NCBI RefSeq assembly: GCF_017491605.1
Contig: NZ_JAFGYY010000006.1
Location: forward strand, 186,001-250,000
From: Pseudomonas sp. 30_B
GTDB lineage: Bacteria; Pseudomonadota; Gammaproteobacteria; Pseudomonadales; Pseudomonadaceae
Direction of reading: 5' to 3'
Length of the DNA: 64,000 nt
The notes below the pieces were generated by a model that saw only the letters and a program-made list of their open reading frames with translations, did no database searches and had not been told where the DNA came from. Shown here piece after piece: positions 1 to 7,367 of the stretch (within the stretch, counting starts at the first letter, position 1; the number at the start of each line of letters is the position of its first letter). The position numbers were made by a program, and so were the translations under genes.

Positions 1-1
1 C

Positions 2-184
2 GAGTTCGACCCGCTGCGCGATGACGGTGAGCGCTACTGCATGGCCTTGCGCGAGGCCGGAGTCGAGTGCGAGTTCTTCCCCGGCCATGGCCTGGTGCAC
101 GGCGCCCTGCGTGCTCGCGGCGTGGAGGAGGTGGAAGCCCTGTACCGGGCGCTCTACCAGTCGCTGCGACGCTTCTTCCGCTAG
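2..184 (+). CDS. Alpha/beta hydrolase, C-terminal fragment
   Basis: Only the last 60 codons lie in the window; the gene begins to the left. The fragment opens with EFDPLRDDGERY and continues to GHGLVHG. In the hormone-sensitive-lipase (alpha/beta hydrolase fold-3) family these segments carry the catalytic aspartate (DPLRDDG) and the catalytic histidine (the H of GLVHG). The nucleophile serine region is missing, so substrate class cannot be judged. The stop overlaps the convergent cytochrome gene end by 4 bp. Confidence 0.75.
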   Translation, partial: EFDPLRDDGERYCMALREAGVECEFFPGHGLVHGALRARGVEEVEALYRALYQSLRRFFR

Positions 185-810
185 GGCGCTGGCTGGCCGA
201 GGATGAACTCGGCTAGCGTCTTCAATTGCGCATCGTCCAGCGCCGGGAAGGGCGGCATCGGGATCTGCCCCCAGCGCCCGACCCCGCCCTGGCGAATGTG
301 CTCGGTCACGCCCCTTAGCGCCTGTGGATCGTTCCGGTAGCGCCCGGCCACCGCCTGGTAGGCCGGGCCCACTACCGTGCGGTCGAGCGCATGGCAGCCC
401 AGGCAACCGTTGGCGTCGAGCAGGCTGCGGGCATCCTGTTTCGCCGGGCTGGCCGGCACCGCCTGCGCGGCGACGGTCTGTGCGTGGGGCTTGCCGGAAT
501 AGGCGTCGGCCAGATAGGTCGCGATCGCATCGGCCTGCGGGTCGTCGACCGGAGCGCCGTAGGCGTGCTGCATCTTCGCCACTTCGCCGCGCCACTGGCT
601 TTCGCTCATGCCGGGCGGCTGCAGCTGGATGTAGTCCGCCGAATGGCAGATCGTGCATTTCTGGTTGGCGATGGCGTAGCCGGGCAGGTCCGACGGCGTG
701 AGACGCGCGGTTTCCCTGGGCAACTCGATGCTCACCGGCTCGGCGCCGACGGCCGTTGCCGCCAGCAGGCCGGAGCAGGTCAGCGCGAGCAGGAATCTGA
801 TTGCAGGCAT
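181..810 (-). CDS. sorB: Dihaem cytochrome c, SorB-type sulfite dehydrogenase subunit
   Basis: Predicted periplasmic electron acceptor for the adjacent sulfite-oxidising molybdoenzyme. The 209-residue product has a signal peptide (about residues 1-23, ending AVGA) and two haem c sites, CTICH at 52-56 and CLGCH at 136-140. The first domain, with HSADYIQLQPPG and the KMQHAYGAPVDD stretch, resembles SorB of sulfite:cytochrome c oxidoreductases. The second resembles a small c551/c552 domain with IPMPPFP supplying the probable Met ligand. Classical SorB has one haem, so this looks like a SorB fused to its own electron acceptor. I chose the ATG at 810 because it opens the signal peptide; it lies 17 bp after the sorA stop, so the two are almost certainly co-transcribed. 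The symbol is by family resemblance. Confidence 0.8.
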   Translation of the reverse strand: MPAIRFLLALTCSGLLAATAVGAEPVSIELPRETARLTPSDLPGYAIANQKCTICHSADYIQLQPPGMSESQWRGEVAKMQHAYGAPVDDPQADAIATYLADAYSGKPHAQTVAAQAVPASPAKQDARSLLDANGCLGCHALDRTVVGPAYQAVAGRYRNDPQALRGVTEHIRQGGVGRWGQIPMPPFPALDDAQLKTLAEFILGQPAP

Positions 811-827
811 AGCAGGCGTTCCCTGTT

Positions 828-2060
828 CTAGATGATGTGCAGCGGCAGTGATTCGATGGAGTGGCGGGCATAGCCGCCGGGGTTCCAGGTCGGCTGCGCC
901 GGCTGCGTGTCGCCCCGCGCATTGCGGGCGCGCACCAGCAGGTGAACGACCCCGCGCTGGCGCGGCGCCCACTCGGTGCGCCATTCGCGGAACGAGTAGT
1001 TGCCGAGGTTTTCGCCGAGTCGCGTGGGCAGCCAGCTGCGCCCGCCGTCATCGGAGATTTCCACGCTGTGGATGCCGCTGCCGCCGTCGAAGGCGATCCC
1101 GCGCAGGGCCTGGTTCTGCCCGAGGTGCAGGGTCTGGCCCTCGCGCAGGCTGGTCACGAACGAACGCACCGGCAGGCGGCCGATAGGACGGCTTTCGGTC
1201 AGTGCGCTGCCGGCCGGCAGGCACTGGCAGTCGTTGTCGGGGACCCGGTAGGCCTTCTGCATGAAGAAGCCGTCGAACTCATGGTCGATGACCTCGATCT
1301 CGCTCAGGTGCTTGATCCAGTAGGTGCCGAAGTAACCCGGCAGCACCAGGCGCAGCGGATAGCCATTGAGCAGGGGCAGGTCCTCGCCGTTCATGCTCCA
1401 CGCGATCAGCGGCTCGGCGCTCAGCGCGTGCTCGATGTCGATGGCCTTGGTCATGCTCGGGGTAGCCGGCAGCACCGGCTGGTCCAGCCCCCGGAAGGTG
1501 ACCTGGCGGGCGCCATCGAGCACGCCGGCGTGGTTCAGCAGCGTGCGCAACGGCAGGCCGACCCAGCGCGCGTTGCCCATCGAGCCGTGGCCCAGCTGGG
1601 CGCCGAAGACGCGCGGCTCGAAGTAGCCGCGGCTGTTGCCGGAGCACTGGTTGATCGCGACCACGGTCACGGCCTCGCCCAGCGACTTCAGCGTCGCCAG
1701 GTCGAGGTCCAGCGTCTGGCGCACCTGGCCGTGCACGCGCAGGCGGTAGGCGGCCGGGTCGATGCGGGTGGGGATGTTCGCCAGGTGGTAGCGTACGAAG
1801 AAGGCGTCGTTGGGCGTCAGCAGGCTTTCGTTGAACACCTCGAACGGCGTCTCCAGGTGCGGGGGGCGCGTGGTGATGCGCATCAGCGGGCGCTTCTGCG
1901 GATAGGCGACCAACTCCCGGTCGCCATTGCCGAAGGGCTGCCGGGCGAGGTTCGCCGCCAGCGCCTGCAGCGGTTGGGTGGCCAGGCCGGCGCCCGCGAG
2001 TAGGGCGGCCTGGAGGAACTGGCGGCGATCGAAGCCGCCGCGCTGCCGGAAATCGCTCAT
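828..2060 (-). CDS. sorA: Molybdopterin-dependent sulfite oxidase family protein, SorA-like, Tat-exported
   Basis: Likely oxidises sulfite to sulfate in the periplasm using a molybdopterin cofactor and passes electrons to the downstream cytochrome. The product has 410 residues. It starts with a twin-arginine signal (DRRQFLQAALLAGAGLA, arginines 12-13), as expected for export of a folded molybdoenzyme. The segment INQCSGNSRGYFEP contains the cysteine that ligates molybdenum in the sulfite oxidase family. The C-terminal part (SVEISDDGGRSWLP) is the family's immunoglobulin-like dimerisation domain. The ATG at 2060 is preceded by AAGGAG at good spacing, and that site overlaps the stop of the small upstream ORF. 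Exact substrate is inferred from the family and from pairing with a SorB-type cytochrome. Confidence 0.85.
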   Translation of the reverse strand: MSDFRQRGGFDRRQFLQAALLAGAGLATQPLQALAANLARQPFGNGDRELVAYPQKRPLMRITTRPPHLETPFEVFNESLLTPNDAFFVRYHLANIPTRIDPAAYRLRVHGQVRQTLDLDLATLKSLGEAVTVVAINQCSGNSRGYFEPRVFGAQLGHGSMGNARWVGLPLRTLLNHAGVLDGARQVTFRGLDQPVLPATPSMTKAIDIEHALSAEPLIAWSMNGEDLPLLNGYPLRLVLPGYFGTYWIKHLSEIEVIDHEFDGFFMQKAYRVPDNDCQCLPAGSALTESRPIGRLPVRSFVTSLREGQTLHLGQNQALRGIAFDGGSGIHSVEISDDGGRSWLPTRLGENLGNYSFREWRTEWAPRQRGVVHLLVRARNARGDTQPAQPTWNPGGYARHSIESLPLHII

Positions 2061-2073
2061 ACGGTTGGCTCCT

Positions 2074-2232
2074 TCATACCAGGACGAGTCGGAGCAGAAC
2101 GCAGACGCCGTTGCAGGACGGCCAGGCGAGCATTCCGGGGAGGGTCGCCGCGCAGGCAAGGGCGGCGCCCAGGGGCAGGCAGAACAGCAGGTTCCGGTTC
2201 CGTGGTCGGATCCCGGCAGTGAGGGTGTGCAT
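2074..2232 (-). CDS. Small hydrophobic ORF heading the sulfite dehydrogenase operon
   Basis: A 52-residue product with a basic N-terminus (IRPRNRN) and two hydrophobic stretches (about 14-34 and 40-52), consistent with a small inner-membrane protein. The ATG at 2232 has a good ribosome-binding site (GAGGAG, about 7 bases upstream). Its TGA overlaps the sorA Shine-Dalgarno sequence, which suggests translational coupling. No family is recognised. It could be a real accessory subunit or only a translated leader; the start signal and placement are the main support. Confidence 0.5.
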   Translation of the reverse strand: MHTLTAGIRPRNRNLLFCLPLGAALACAATLPGMLAWPSCNGVCVLLRLVLV

Positions 2233-2313
2233 CCTTCGCTCCTCAGGTGAGGTCACGGGAGCACGGTAAGTGCCGGGTTTTAATTTGTTAAACGAATAGT
2301 TCCTGTATTAAAT

Positions 2314-2328
2314 ACCTGAAAAACAGGT
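2314..2328. promoter_or_regulatory. Inverted repeat in sorA/LysR divergent promoter
   Basis: ACCTG-AAAAA-CAGGT is a perfect inverted repeat, extended by one T/A pair on each side. It sits 10 bases before the LysR start, in the 106-bp gap between the divergent LysR gene and sulfite dehydrogenase operon. Position and symmetry suit a LysR autoregulatory operator; this is inference. Confidence 0.4.
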
Positions 2329-2338
2329 AGATAAGCCC

Positions 2339-3223
2339 ATGGCCCTCAGCTTTCGCCAGCTCCAGATCTTCTGTGCGGTGGCCCGCACCGGCAGCACCAC
2401 GGCGGCGGCGGAAACCATTTCGCTGTCGCAGTCGGCCACCAGCGCGGCCCTCAACGAGCTGGAAGCGCAACTCTCCACACAGCTATTTGACCGGGTCGGC
2501 AAGCGCCTGCAACTGAGCGAGGTCGGCCGCCGCTTCCTGCCCCAGGCACAACGCCTGCTGGATGCCATGACCCAGCTGGAACAGCAGTTCACCGCGTCCG
2601 AAAATCCCCAGGCGAGCCTCACGGTGGCCGCCAGCAGCACCATCGGCAACTACGTGCTGCCGCGCTTGCTGGCGTCGTTCGACCAGGTGCAGCCGGGCGT
2701 CCGGGTGAACGCGCACATCGGCAATACCGGCGCGGCGGTGGCCGAGGTGGTGGCGTTTTCCGCGGACATCGGCCTGATCGAAGGTCCCTGCCACGAGCCG
2801 GGCCTTTTGGTGGAACCCTGGCTGGAGGACAGCCTCATCGTGGTGGCGGCGCCCGGGCATCCGCTGGCGTCGCGCACGCAGGTCTCCCGCGAGGCGTTGC
2901 GCCGCGCCCGCTGGCTGCTGCGCGAGCCGGGCTCGGGCACGCGCGAGGAGGTCAGCCACGCCCTGCTGGGGCACCTGCACTACCTGGAAGACAGCCTGGA
3001 CCTGGGCAGTTCCGAAGCGATCAAGCACAGCGTCGCCGCCGGGCTCGGGATCAGCTGCCTGTCGCGCTGGGTGGTGGAGGAACAGCTGGCGTCGGGTGCG
3101 CTGGTGGAGCTGCGCAGCAGCCTGCCGCCGCTGCGGCGGCGCTTCTATATGCTGCGCCAGCGCTGCAAGTTCCTTTCGCCGGGGTTCGAAGCCTTCTGGC
3201 AGCACTGCCGCACGGGCGTCTAG
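2339..3223 (+). CDS. LysR-family transcriptional regulator
   Basis: A 294-residue LTTR. The N-terminal winged helix-turn-helix (SFRQLQIFCAVARTGSTTAAA, then LSQSATSAALNELEAQL) is followed by the two-lobed periplasmic-binding-like effector domain from about residue 90 (LTVAASSTIGNYVLPRLL). Such proteins usually control a divergent operon, here sorAB and the small ORF. The family resemblance is to CbbR/CysL-like regulators that respond to sulfur or carbon metabolites, but the ligand cannot be read from sequence. No strong Shine-Dalgarno sequence is seen before the ATG, which fits weak autoregulated expression. Confidence 0.9.
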   Translation: MALSFRQLQIFCAVARTGSTTAAAETISLSQSATSAALNELEAQLSTQLFDRVGKRLQLSEVGRRFLPQAQRLLDAMTQLEQQFTASENPQASLTVAASSTIGNYVLPRLLASFDQVQPGVRVNAHIGNTGAAVAEVVAFSADIGLIEGPCHEPGLLVEPWLEDSLIVVAAPGHPLASRTQVSREALRRARWLLREPGSGTREEVSHALLGHLHYLEDSLDLGSSEAIKHSVAAGLGISCLSRWVVEEQLASGALVELRSSLPPLRRRFYMLRQRCKFLSPGFEAFWQHCRTGV

Positions 3224-3249
3224 CCATCGGGGATGGCCGTCGCGCGGGC

Positions 3250-3288
3250 AAAAAAAATCCCCTGGGACGCCCGACGCGTGACAGGGGA
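3250..3288 (-). terminator. Leftward intrinsic terminator without an assigned gene
   Basis: Read on the minus strand, TCCCCTG and CAGGGGA form a 7-bp stem around a 17-base loop, followed by eight Ts (the A-run at 3250-3257 on the plus strand). No minus-strand gene lies to its right before 3911, so it may end an unannotated leftward transcript arising in 3290-3508. Confidence 0.55.
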
Positions 3289-3508
3289 CAAAGCGAGCCG
3301 GGAACGGGCTCTCAGTGTGTTCAAAACCCGGGCCGGCAAGGCATGTGGGTTGTGCATGGATTGGAGTCTGCCTGTCGGGTTGCCGGTGCGGTTAGCCGAA
3401 AGCGACCTGCGCGTGCCCGTTGAGGACATTCCGCCGGCCGGGTGCTTGCCGCCCCTCGCCGGGCTTACCAGAATCGGGGAAAACCCAAGCCGCTCCAGGA
3501 GAACTGCC

Positions 3509-3757
3509 ATGATGCACGCCGACCTGATCGACCAGGATGATTTCCGTGAACGCCTGCAGGCACTGGGCTTTGCCGTACCGCCGGACGTGACCGCGGAGCA
3601 AGCCTGCGAATACGCCGTGCGCGCGCTGACCCCGGAGCGCTCCATGGCGCTGCGCCGCCTGGTGGAAGAGCTGCTGGTCGGCAACGCCACCCTGCTGCCC
3701 GCCGTGCGCGAGGCGATCTCCCGCCAGCTGCTGCCGGCGCTGGTGCCCAGGCCCTGA
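3509..3757 (+). CDS. Small conserved-type hypothetical protein
   Basis: The 82-residue product (starts MMHADLIDQDDFRERLQALG) is acidic and mostly alpha-helical in composition, with no signal peptide and no membrane segment. CCAGGAGAA lies just upstream of the double ATG. The long plus-strand frame extends further left, but only this start has a ribosome-binding site. I do not recognise the family. A GC-rich hairpin directly follows the stop, so it is probably a single-gene unit. Confidence 0.7.
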   Translation: MMHADLIDQDDFRERLQALGFAVPPDVTAEQACEYAVRALTPERSMALRRLVEELLVGNATLLPAVREAISRQLLPALVPRP

Positions 3758-3762
3758 GCCTG

Positions 3763-3800
3763 ATCGGGCGCACGGGAGGTCGCTCCTGTGCGCCGATTTC
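3763..3800 (+). terminator. Probable terminator of the small gene
   Basis: A long hairpin (ATCGGGCGCACGGGAG with CTCCTGTGCGCCGAT around a GTCG loop) begins 6 bases after the upstream stop and is followed by a short, weak T run (ATTTCC). Confidence 0.5.
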
Positions 3801-3910
3801 CATGTTCCGTCCAAGCGCCCCGATCAATTTCCCGATCGGAGATGGAGAAGTGCCCACGGACGAGCCGCCGAAACTCTCCTCCCCACCGTCCACCTGACCG
3901 CTAACGCCCG

Positions 3911-5179
3911 TTATTCACCCTGCCATTTCCTGAACAGAACGCTGGCATTTACACCGCCGAAACCAAACCCATTCGACAGCGCGTATTCGGTCGCCAGCGC
4001 TGTGCTTGTGCGGGCGATGTTCAAGCCCTCGGAGGAGGGATCGGCACTCTCCAGGTTCAGTGTCGGTGGTGCTACCTGGTCCCGCAGTGCCAGCACCGTG
4101 AAGATGGCCTCGATCCCTCCCGCCGCGCCGAGCAGGTGGCCCGTGGAGGATTTGGTGGCGCTGATGACGGGCGACGTCTCTCCGAAGACGGCCTTTATCG
4201 CCGCCAGCTCGGCGTTGTCGCCAACAGGCGTCGACGTGGCATGTGCGTTCAGGTGGCCGACCTGGTCCGGTGCGACGCCTCCTTGTTGCAGTGCCTGGCG
4301 CATGGCCCGTTGGGCCCCGTCTCCATCTTCCGGCCCGGAGGTGATGTGGTAGGCGTCGGCGCTGGTTCCATAGCCGATCAGTTCTGCAATGGGCGTGGCT
4401 CCTCGTGCCAGGGCGTGCTCGAGTTCTTCGATCACCAGAAGGCCCGCGCCCTCGCTCATGACGAAGCCGTCCCGCGCGCTATCGAAGGGGCGAGAGGCTT
4501 TTTCAGGGGCGTCGTTGAAGGCGCTCGCCAAGGTTCGCGCGGCGGCAAAACCCGCGAGGCTGACTCTGTGAATGGCGGCTTCCGCGCCCCCGCACAGCGC
4601 GACGTCCACTTCGCCGGACCTGATCATGCGGGCAGCGTCGCCAATGGCCTGTACGCCAGCGGCACAGGCCGTGACCGGCGCCCCGAGGGGACCTTTCAGC
4701 TGGTGGCGAATGGAGACCTGGCCGGCGGCGAGGTTGCAGAGGAAGGACGGTATGGTGAAGGGCGATAGACGCCGTGGGCCTTTGCTGTCCGTGGTACGCA
4801 CCGCGTCCGCAATGGCCGGGAAGCCGCCGATGCCCGAGGCGATGATCGTGGCAGTACGCTCCTGCTCGATGGCGGAGGTCGGTGCCCATCGGGCTTTGGT
4901 CAGGGCGTCTTCTGCCGCGGCCAAGGCGAACAGGATGAAGCGATCGACCTTGCGCTGCTCCTTCTGGGAAAGAACGCTGTCAGGGTCAAACCCGCCCAGA
5001 GGGTCTGCCTCAAGCCCGGGGACCTGACCGCCGATGCGCACGGCCAGGTCGCCGATCAGCTCTTCTGGCAGCGCGCGAATACCCGAGGCACCCGCCAGCA
5101 GCCGCTCCCATACGAGCTCAACACCCCGACCGAGCGGTGTAACCGCCCCCATTCCGGTAACGACGACACGCTTTCTCAT
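3911..5179 (-). CDS. fabF2: Beta-ketoacyl-ACP synthase II, FabF2-like
   Basis: Condenses malonyl-ACP with an acyl-ACP in fatty-acid elongation or a related acyl pathway. The 422-residue protein has the full thiolase-fold active site: nucleophilic cysteine in VTACAAG (Cys172), the first histidine in NAHATSTPVGD, and the second in TKSSTGHLLGAAGG. The Gly-rich GFGFGGVNAS lies at the C-terminus. It stands alone, away from acpP and fabG, as the second FabF paralogue of P. aeruginosa does, and is divergent from an HxlR regulator. AAGGAG precedes the ATG at 5179. The specific acyl chain it extends cannot be told from sequence; the symbol is by resemblance to the P. aeruginosa paralogue. Confidence 0.85.
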   Translation of the reverse strand: MRKRVVVTGMGAVTPLGRGVELVWERLLAGASGIRALPEELIGDLAVRIGGQVPGLEADPLGGFDPDSVLSQKEQRKVDRFILFALAAAEDALTKARWAPTSAIEQERTATIIASGIGGFPAIADAVRTTDSKGPRRLSPFTIPSFLCNLAAGQVSIRHQLKGPLGAPVTACAAGVQAIGDAARMIRSGEVDVALCGGAEAAIHRVSLAGFAAARTLASAFNDAPEKASRPFDSARDGFVMSEGAGLLVIEELEHALARGATPIAELIGYGTSADAYHITSGPEDGDGAQRAMRQALQQGGVAPDQVGHLNAHATSTPVGDNAELAAIKAVFGETSPVISATKSSTGHLLGAAGGIEAIFTVLALRDQVAPPTLNLESADPSSEGLNIARTSTALATEYALSNGFGFGGVNASVLFRKWQGE

Positions 5180-5279
5180 GAAGGCTTCGCTCCTTTGCGG
5201 TTAAATACCTGGGTAAAGGAAGTTACTATCATAATGAAAGTCACATCCGGAGCGGATTTTTTCCGGACAACCATGAGCG
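5180..5279. promoter_or_regulatory. Divergent promoter region, fabF2 / HxlR regulator
   Basis: This AT-rich 100-bp gap has TATCAT and CATAAT -10-like hexamers and an inverted pair TCCGG/CCGGA around a GCGGATTTTTT spacer close to the regulator start. It is the natural place for HxlR control of both genes. No operator has been proved. Confidence 0.35.
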
Positions 5280-5780
5280 ATGCCTATGCAGCGTAAGACC
5301 CTCTCTGACTCCCTATGCCCGATCGCCCTCAGCCTGGAGCAGGTTGGCGAATGGTGGAGCCTGCTGATCATGCGCGATGCGCTGCAGGGGGTGTCCCGGT
5401 TCGACGAGTTCTCCAGGAGCCTGAACATCGCTCCCAACATGCTGACCCGCAGGCTCAACGCGCTCGTGGAGGCCGGGCTGCTGGAGCGCCGCGCCTACTG
5501 CGTCAAACCGCTCCGACATGAGTACATCCCGACCGGAAAAGGGAGGGATCTCCAGGTAGTGCTTTATGCATTGATTGCCTGGGGCAATCAGCACTTCGTC
5601 TCGGATGAGATCGCCGTACAGGTTGTGGACAGGGCTTCAGGAAGGCCGCTGCGCCCCATGATGGTCGATGAAGTGGACGGCAGGGTGGTGCCTTGGGATG
5701 AATGCGACCTGGCGGCTGGACCGGGTGCCAGCCAGGGGATTGTCGAGAGACTGCAACTCATGAAGGACTCTCTGAAGTAG
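5280..5780 (+). CDS. HxlR-family transcriptional regulator
   Basis: A winged-helix DNA-binding protein of 166 residues. The HxlR signature is clear: CPIALSLEQVGEWWSLLIMRDALQGVSRFDEFSRSL with the conserved Cys near residue 13, then recognition helix MLTRRLNALVEAGLLERR. A C-terminal extension of about 60 residues (DRASGRPLRPMMVDEVDGRVV) is longer than in minimal HxlR proteins. The start could also be the ATG two codons downstream at 5286; neither has a strong Shine-Dalgarno sequence. Divergent orientation suggests it controls fabF2. Confidence 0.8.
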   Translation: MPMQRKTLSDSLCPIALSLEQVGEWWSLLIMRDALQGVSRFDEFSRSLNIAPNMLTRRLNALVEAGLLERRAYCVKPLRHEYIPTGKGRDLQVVLYALIAWGNQHFVSDEIAVQVVDRASGRPLRPMMVDEVDGRVVPWDECDLAAGPGASQGIVERLQLMKDSLK

Positions 5781-5919
5781 TGGACCGATGGCAAACGCAT
5801 CGTTTCGCAAACGGCCTACCGGGAATTCCTCCTGGCTGTTTCCATCCCCGCTTATCACGTCTTTCTGCGCCCATCGCGGGGTGACCTAGACTGCCCCCTT
5901 CAACTGAAGGAGAGCCGTC

Positions 5920-6318
5920 ATGACCCAAGCCACCCCCTTCCTCATGTTCCAGGGCGGCGTCGCGCAGTCGGCGTTGGACCTCTATCTCGCCACCTTCCCC
6001 GACTCTCGCGTGCTGCACGTGGAGCGTTACGCCGCCGGTGAGCCGGGGCCGGAAGGGACGATCAAGGTGGCGCGCTTTCAGGTGTGCGGGCAGGCGTTCA
6101 TGTGCTCCGACAGCCCGGTGAAGCATGACTTCGATTTCACGCCGTCCAGTTCGATCTTCGTGGAGTTCGATTCGCAGGATGTGCTGGATCGGATCTTCGA
6201 TGTGCTGGCCGAGGGCGGGCGGGTGTATATGCCGCTGGGGGACTATGGGTTCAGCCGGCGCTTTGGCTGGGTGAGCGACAGGTTCGGGGTGTCGTGGCAG
6301 TTGAGCCTGGCGCTGTAG
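5920..6318 (+). CDS. VOC-superfamily PhnB-like protein
   Basis: The 132-residue product matches the PhnB / 3-demethylubiquinone-methyltransferase-like branch of the vicinal oxygen chelate fold. It has PFLMFQGGVAQSALDLYLATFPDS at the N-terminus, a central FMCSDSPVKHDFDFTPS, and the C-terminal YGFSRRFGWVSDRFGVSWQL typical of the family. GAAGGAGAGC precedes the ATG. These proteins are usually cytosolic and of unknown substrate. The gene stands alone, with a TAGACT -10-like sequence about 30 bases upstream. Confidence 0.85.
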   Translation: MTQATPFLMFQGGVAQSALDLYLATFPDSRVLHVERYAAGEPGPEGTIKVARFQVCGQAFMCSDSPVKHDFDFTPSSSIFVEFDSQDVLDRIFDVLAEGGRVYMPLGDYGFSRRFGWVSDRFGVSWQLSLAL

Positions 6319-6438
6319 GTGGCGGTGTTGGTCTGTAGGAGCGGGCGCCACGCGGCGGCAATCTCCTTTGGCCAAGAATTCTTCCGCGATGGATTTCGCG
6401 GACAAGGTCCGCTTCTACGGGATCAAGCGCGGAGCTGA

Positions 6439-6488
6439 CCTGTAGGAGCGCCCCATGGGCGCGATCGCGGGCATGGCCCGCTCCTACA
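6439..6488. repeat. REP palindrome, left copy flanking the BRO-N unit
   Basis: Compound palindrome: outer arms TGTAGGAGC/GCTCCTACA enclose an inner perfect hairpin GCGGGC-ATG-GCCCGC. The same 50 bases recur in the same orientation at 7368-7417. A related half copy lies at about 6334-6358. Confidence 0.85.
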
Positions 6489-6560
6489 AGGGCATTCGGT
6501 GTTCTGCTGAGACGGGGTTCTCCCGGCGTGCCAAATCCTTTCCGGTCTCGGCTTGTTGCC

Positions 6561-6599
6561 TTGGATGATTCGGGAAACGCCCTACACTGCCCCGGCGTT
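6561..6599 (+). promoter_or_regulatory. Candidate promoter and operator of the BRO-N leader
   Basis: TTGGAT and TACACT hexamers are separated by 16 bases. An inverted repeat AACGCC (6576-6581) / GGCGTT (6594-6599) straddles the -10 element, where a repressor would block initiation. Transcription from here would give a leader of about 280 bases before the BRO-N start. Inference from sequence only. Confidence 0.35.
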
Positions 6600-6628
6600 G
6601 CGGTCTTACAAGCCCTCTGCGTAGCGTT

Positions 6629-6823
6629 CCTGGCACCACGTTTCGGCGTGGTCAGGTGTGGAAACCTGTTTAGAACTTACGAACGCCATAGCAGGGATGA
6701 TTCCGTTCGGAACTGGACGGAATTAGCTCTGGCTGTCTATGGCGGACCGTGTGAGGCGGACTTCAGTCCGGCCGGTCTTCTTTCGTAAGTTCTCCGGTTT
6801 TCCACCCTTGCACGGTCCGCCTC
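6629..6823 (+). ncRNA. Candidate structured RNA leader of the BRO-N gene
   Basis: Unusually dense perfect complementarity. (a) Hairpin CCTG..ACCACG / CGTGGTCAGG, 6629-6656. (b) Enclosing stem of 12 bp, 6672-6683 with 6782-6793, extended outward by GTGGAAACC / GGTTTTCCAC with one bulge. (c) Inside it CGCCATAG/CTATGGCG (6684-6691, 6737-6744), capped by ATTCCGT/ACGGAAT (6700-6706, 6717-6723). (d) CGGAC-TTCA-GTCCG (6757-6770) inside GACCG/CGGTC. (e) A competing or pseudoknot 11-bp pairing of 6741-6751 with 6811-6821, and an 8-bp pairing of 6753-6760 with 6816-6823. A multi-helix junction with alternative pairings suggests a regulatory RNA or a functional RNA partner of BRO-N. It matches no RNA class I recognise. 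Confidence 0.6.
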
Positions 6824-6875
6824 CCTTTTCGGATGTTTCGGGCGGCGGCTTCTTTCATGAGCAAGGAGCTACGGC

Positions 6876-7352
6876 ATGAACACTTCGACGTCTTCCCCGG
6901 CCGCTGACGGCCTGACAACCCATTCCTTCGTACGTTACAGCCGGCGGCTGCGCGGCGTGCTGATCGATCAGCAGGCGTGGTTCGTCCTGCGCGATCTGGC
7001 CAAGCTCACGGCCAGCCACCTGGGCCCGCGCGTGGCGCAGAAGCTGGACCCGGACCAGTCGCGCTGGGAGCGGCTGGCGGGCGCGGAGGAGGATGAGCTG
7101 CTGGTGAGCGAGAGCGGTGTGTATGCGTTGCTGATGCTGCACTTCTATCACCCGGAGAACCGCAGCCTGCGGCAGTGGCTGAGCAATGAGGTGGTGCCGG
7201 TGTTGCGCGAGGCGGAGCAGCACAATGCGCTGTTGCCGCGCCATCAGTTCCGGCAGATGCAGGGGCAGGAGGTGGCGGTGCTGGATTGGCAGGGACGGCT
7301 GTGGATGCGGGTGGTGGATGCGGCGCGGTTGATGGAGTCGGAGGGGCGATAG
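6876..7352 (+). CDS. BRO-N domain (antirepressor-like) protein
   Basis: The 158-residue protein consists essentially of one BRO-N domain (about residues 15-115: VRYSRRLRGVLIDQQAWFVLRDLAKLT, then EDELLVSESGVYALLMLHFYHPENRSLRQWLSNEVVPVLR). BRO-N occurs at the N-terminus of phage and baculovirus antirepressor proteins and binds DNA. Here there is no second domain and no other phage gene nearby, so this is a chromosomal stand-alone form. AAGGAG precedes the ATG. A roughly 550-bp upstream gap contains the structured leader, and identical REP sequences bracket the unit. Function is unknown; the usual phage role may not apply. Confidence 0.8.
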   Translation: MNTSTSSPAADGLTTHSFVRYSRRLRGVLIDQQAWFVLRDLAKLTASHLGPRVAQKLDPDQSRWERLAGAEEDELLVSESGVYALLMLHFYHPENRSLRQWLSNEVVPVLREAEQHNALLPRHQFRQMQGQEVAVLDWQGRLWMRVVDAARLMESEGR

Positions 7353-7367
7353 GCGCAGCGGAGTTGG

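Noticed and set aside
861..2003. Long plus-strand frame antisense to sorA
   Set aside because: It mirrors the codon pattern of the sorA gene in high-GC DNA; it has no ribosome-binding site and a composition unlike a protein. The same applies to many long antisense frames over sdaB, aruI, aruH, uvrD and the GGDEF/EAL gene.
6528..6788. 86-codon ORF in the BRO-N leader
   Set aside because: It crosses the paired helices, lacks a ribosome-binding site and has no recognisable protein features; the RNA pairing explains the sequence better.
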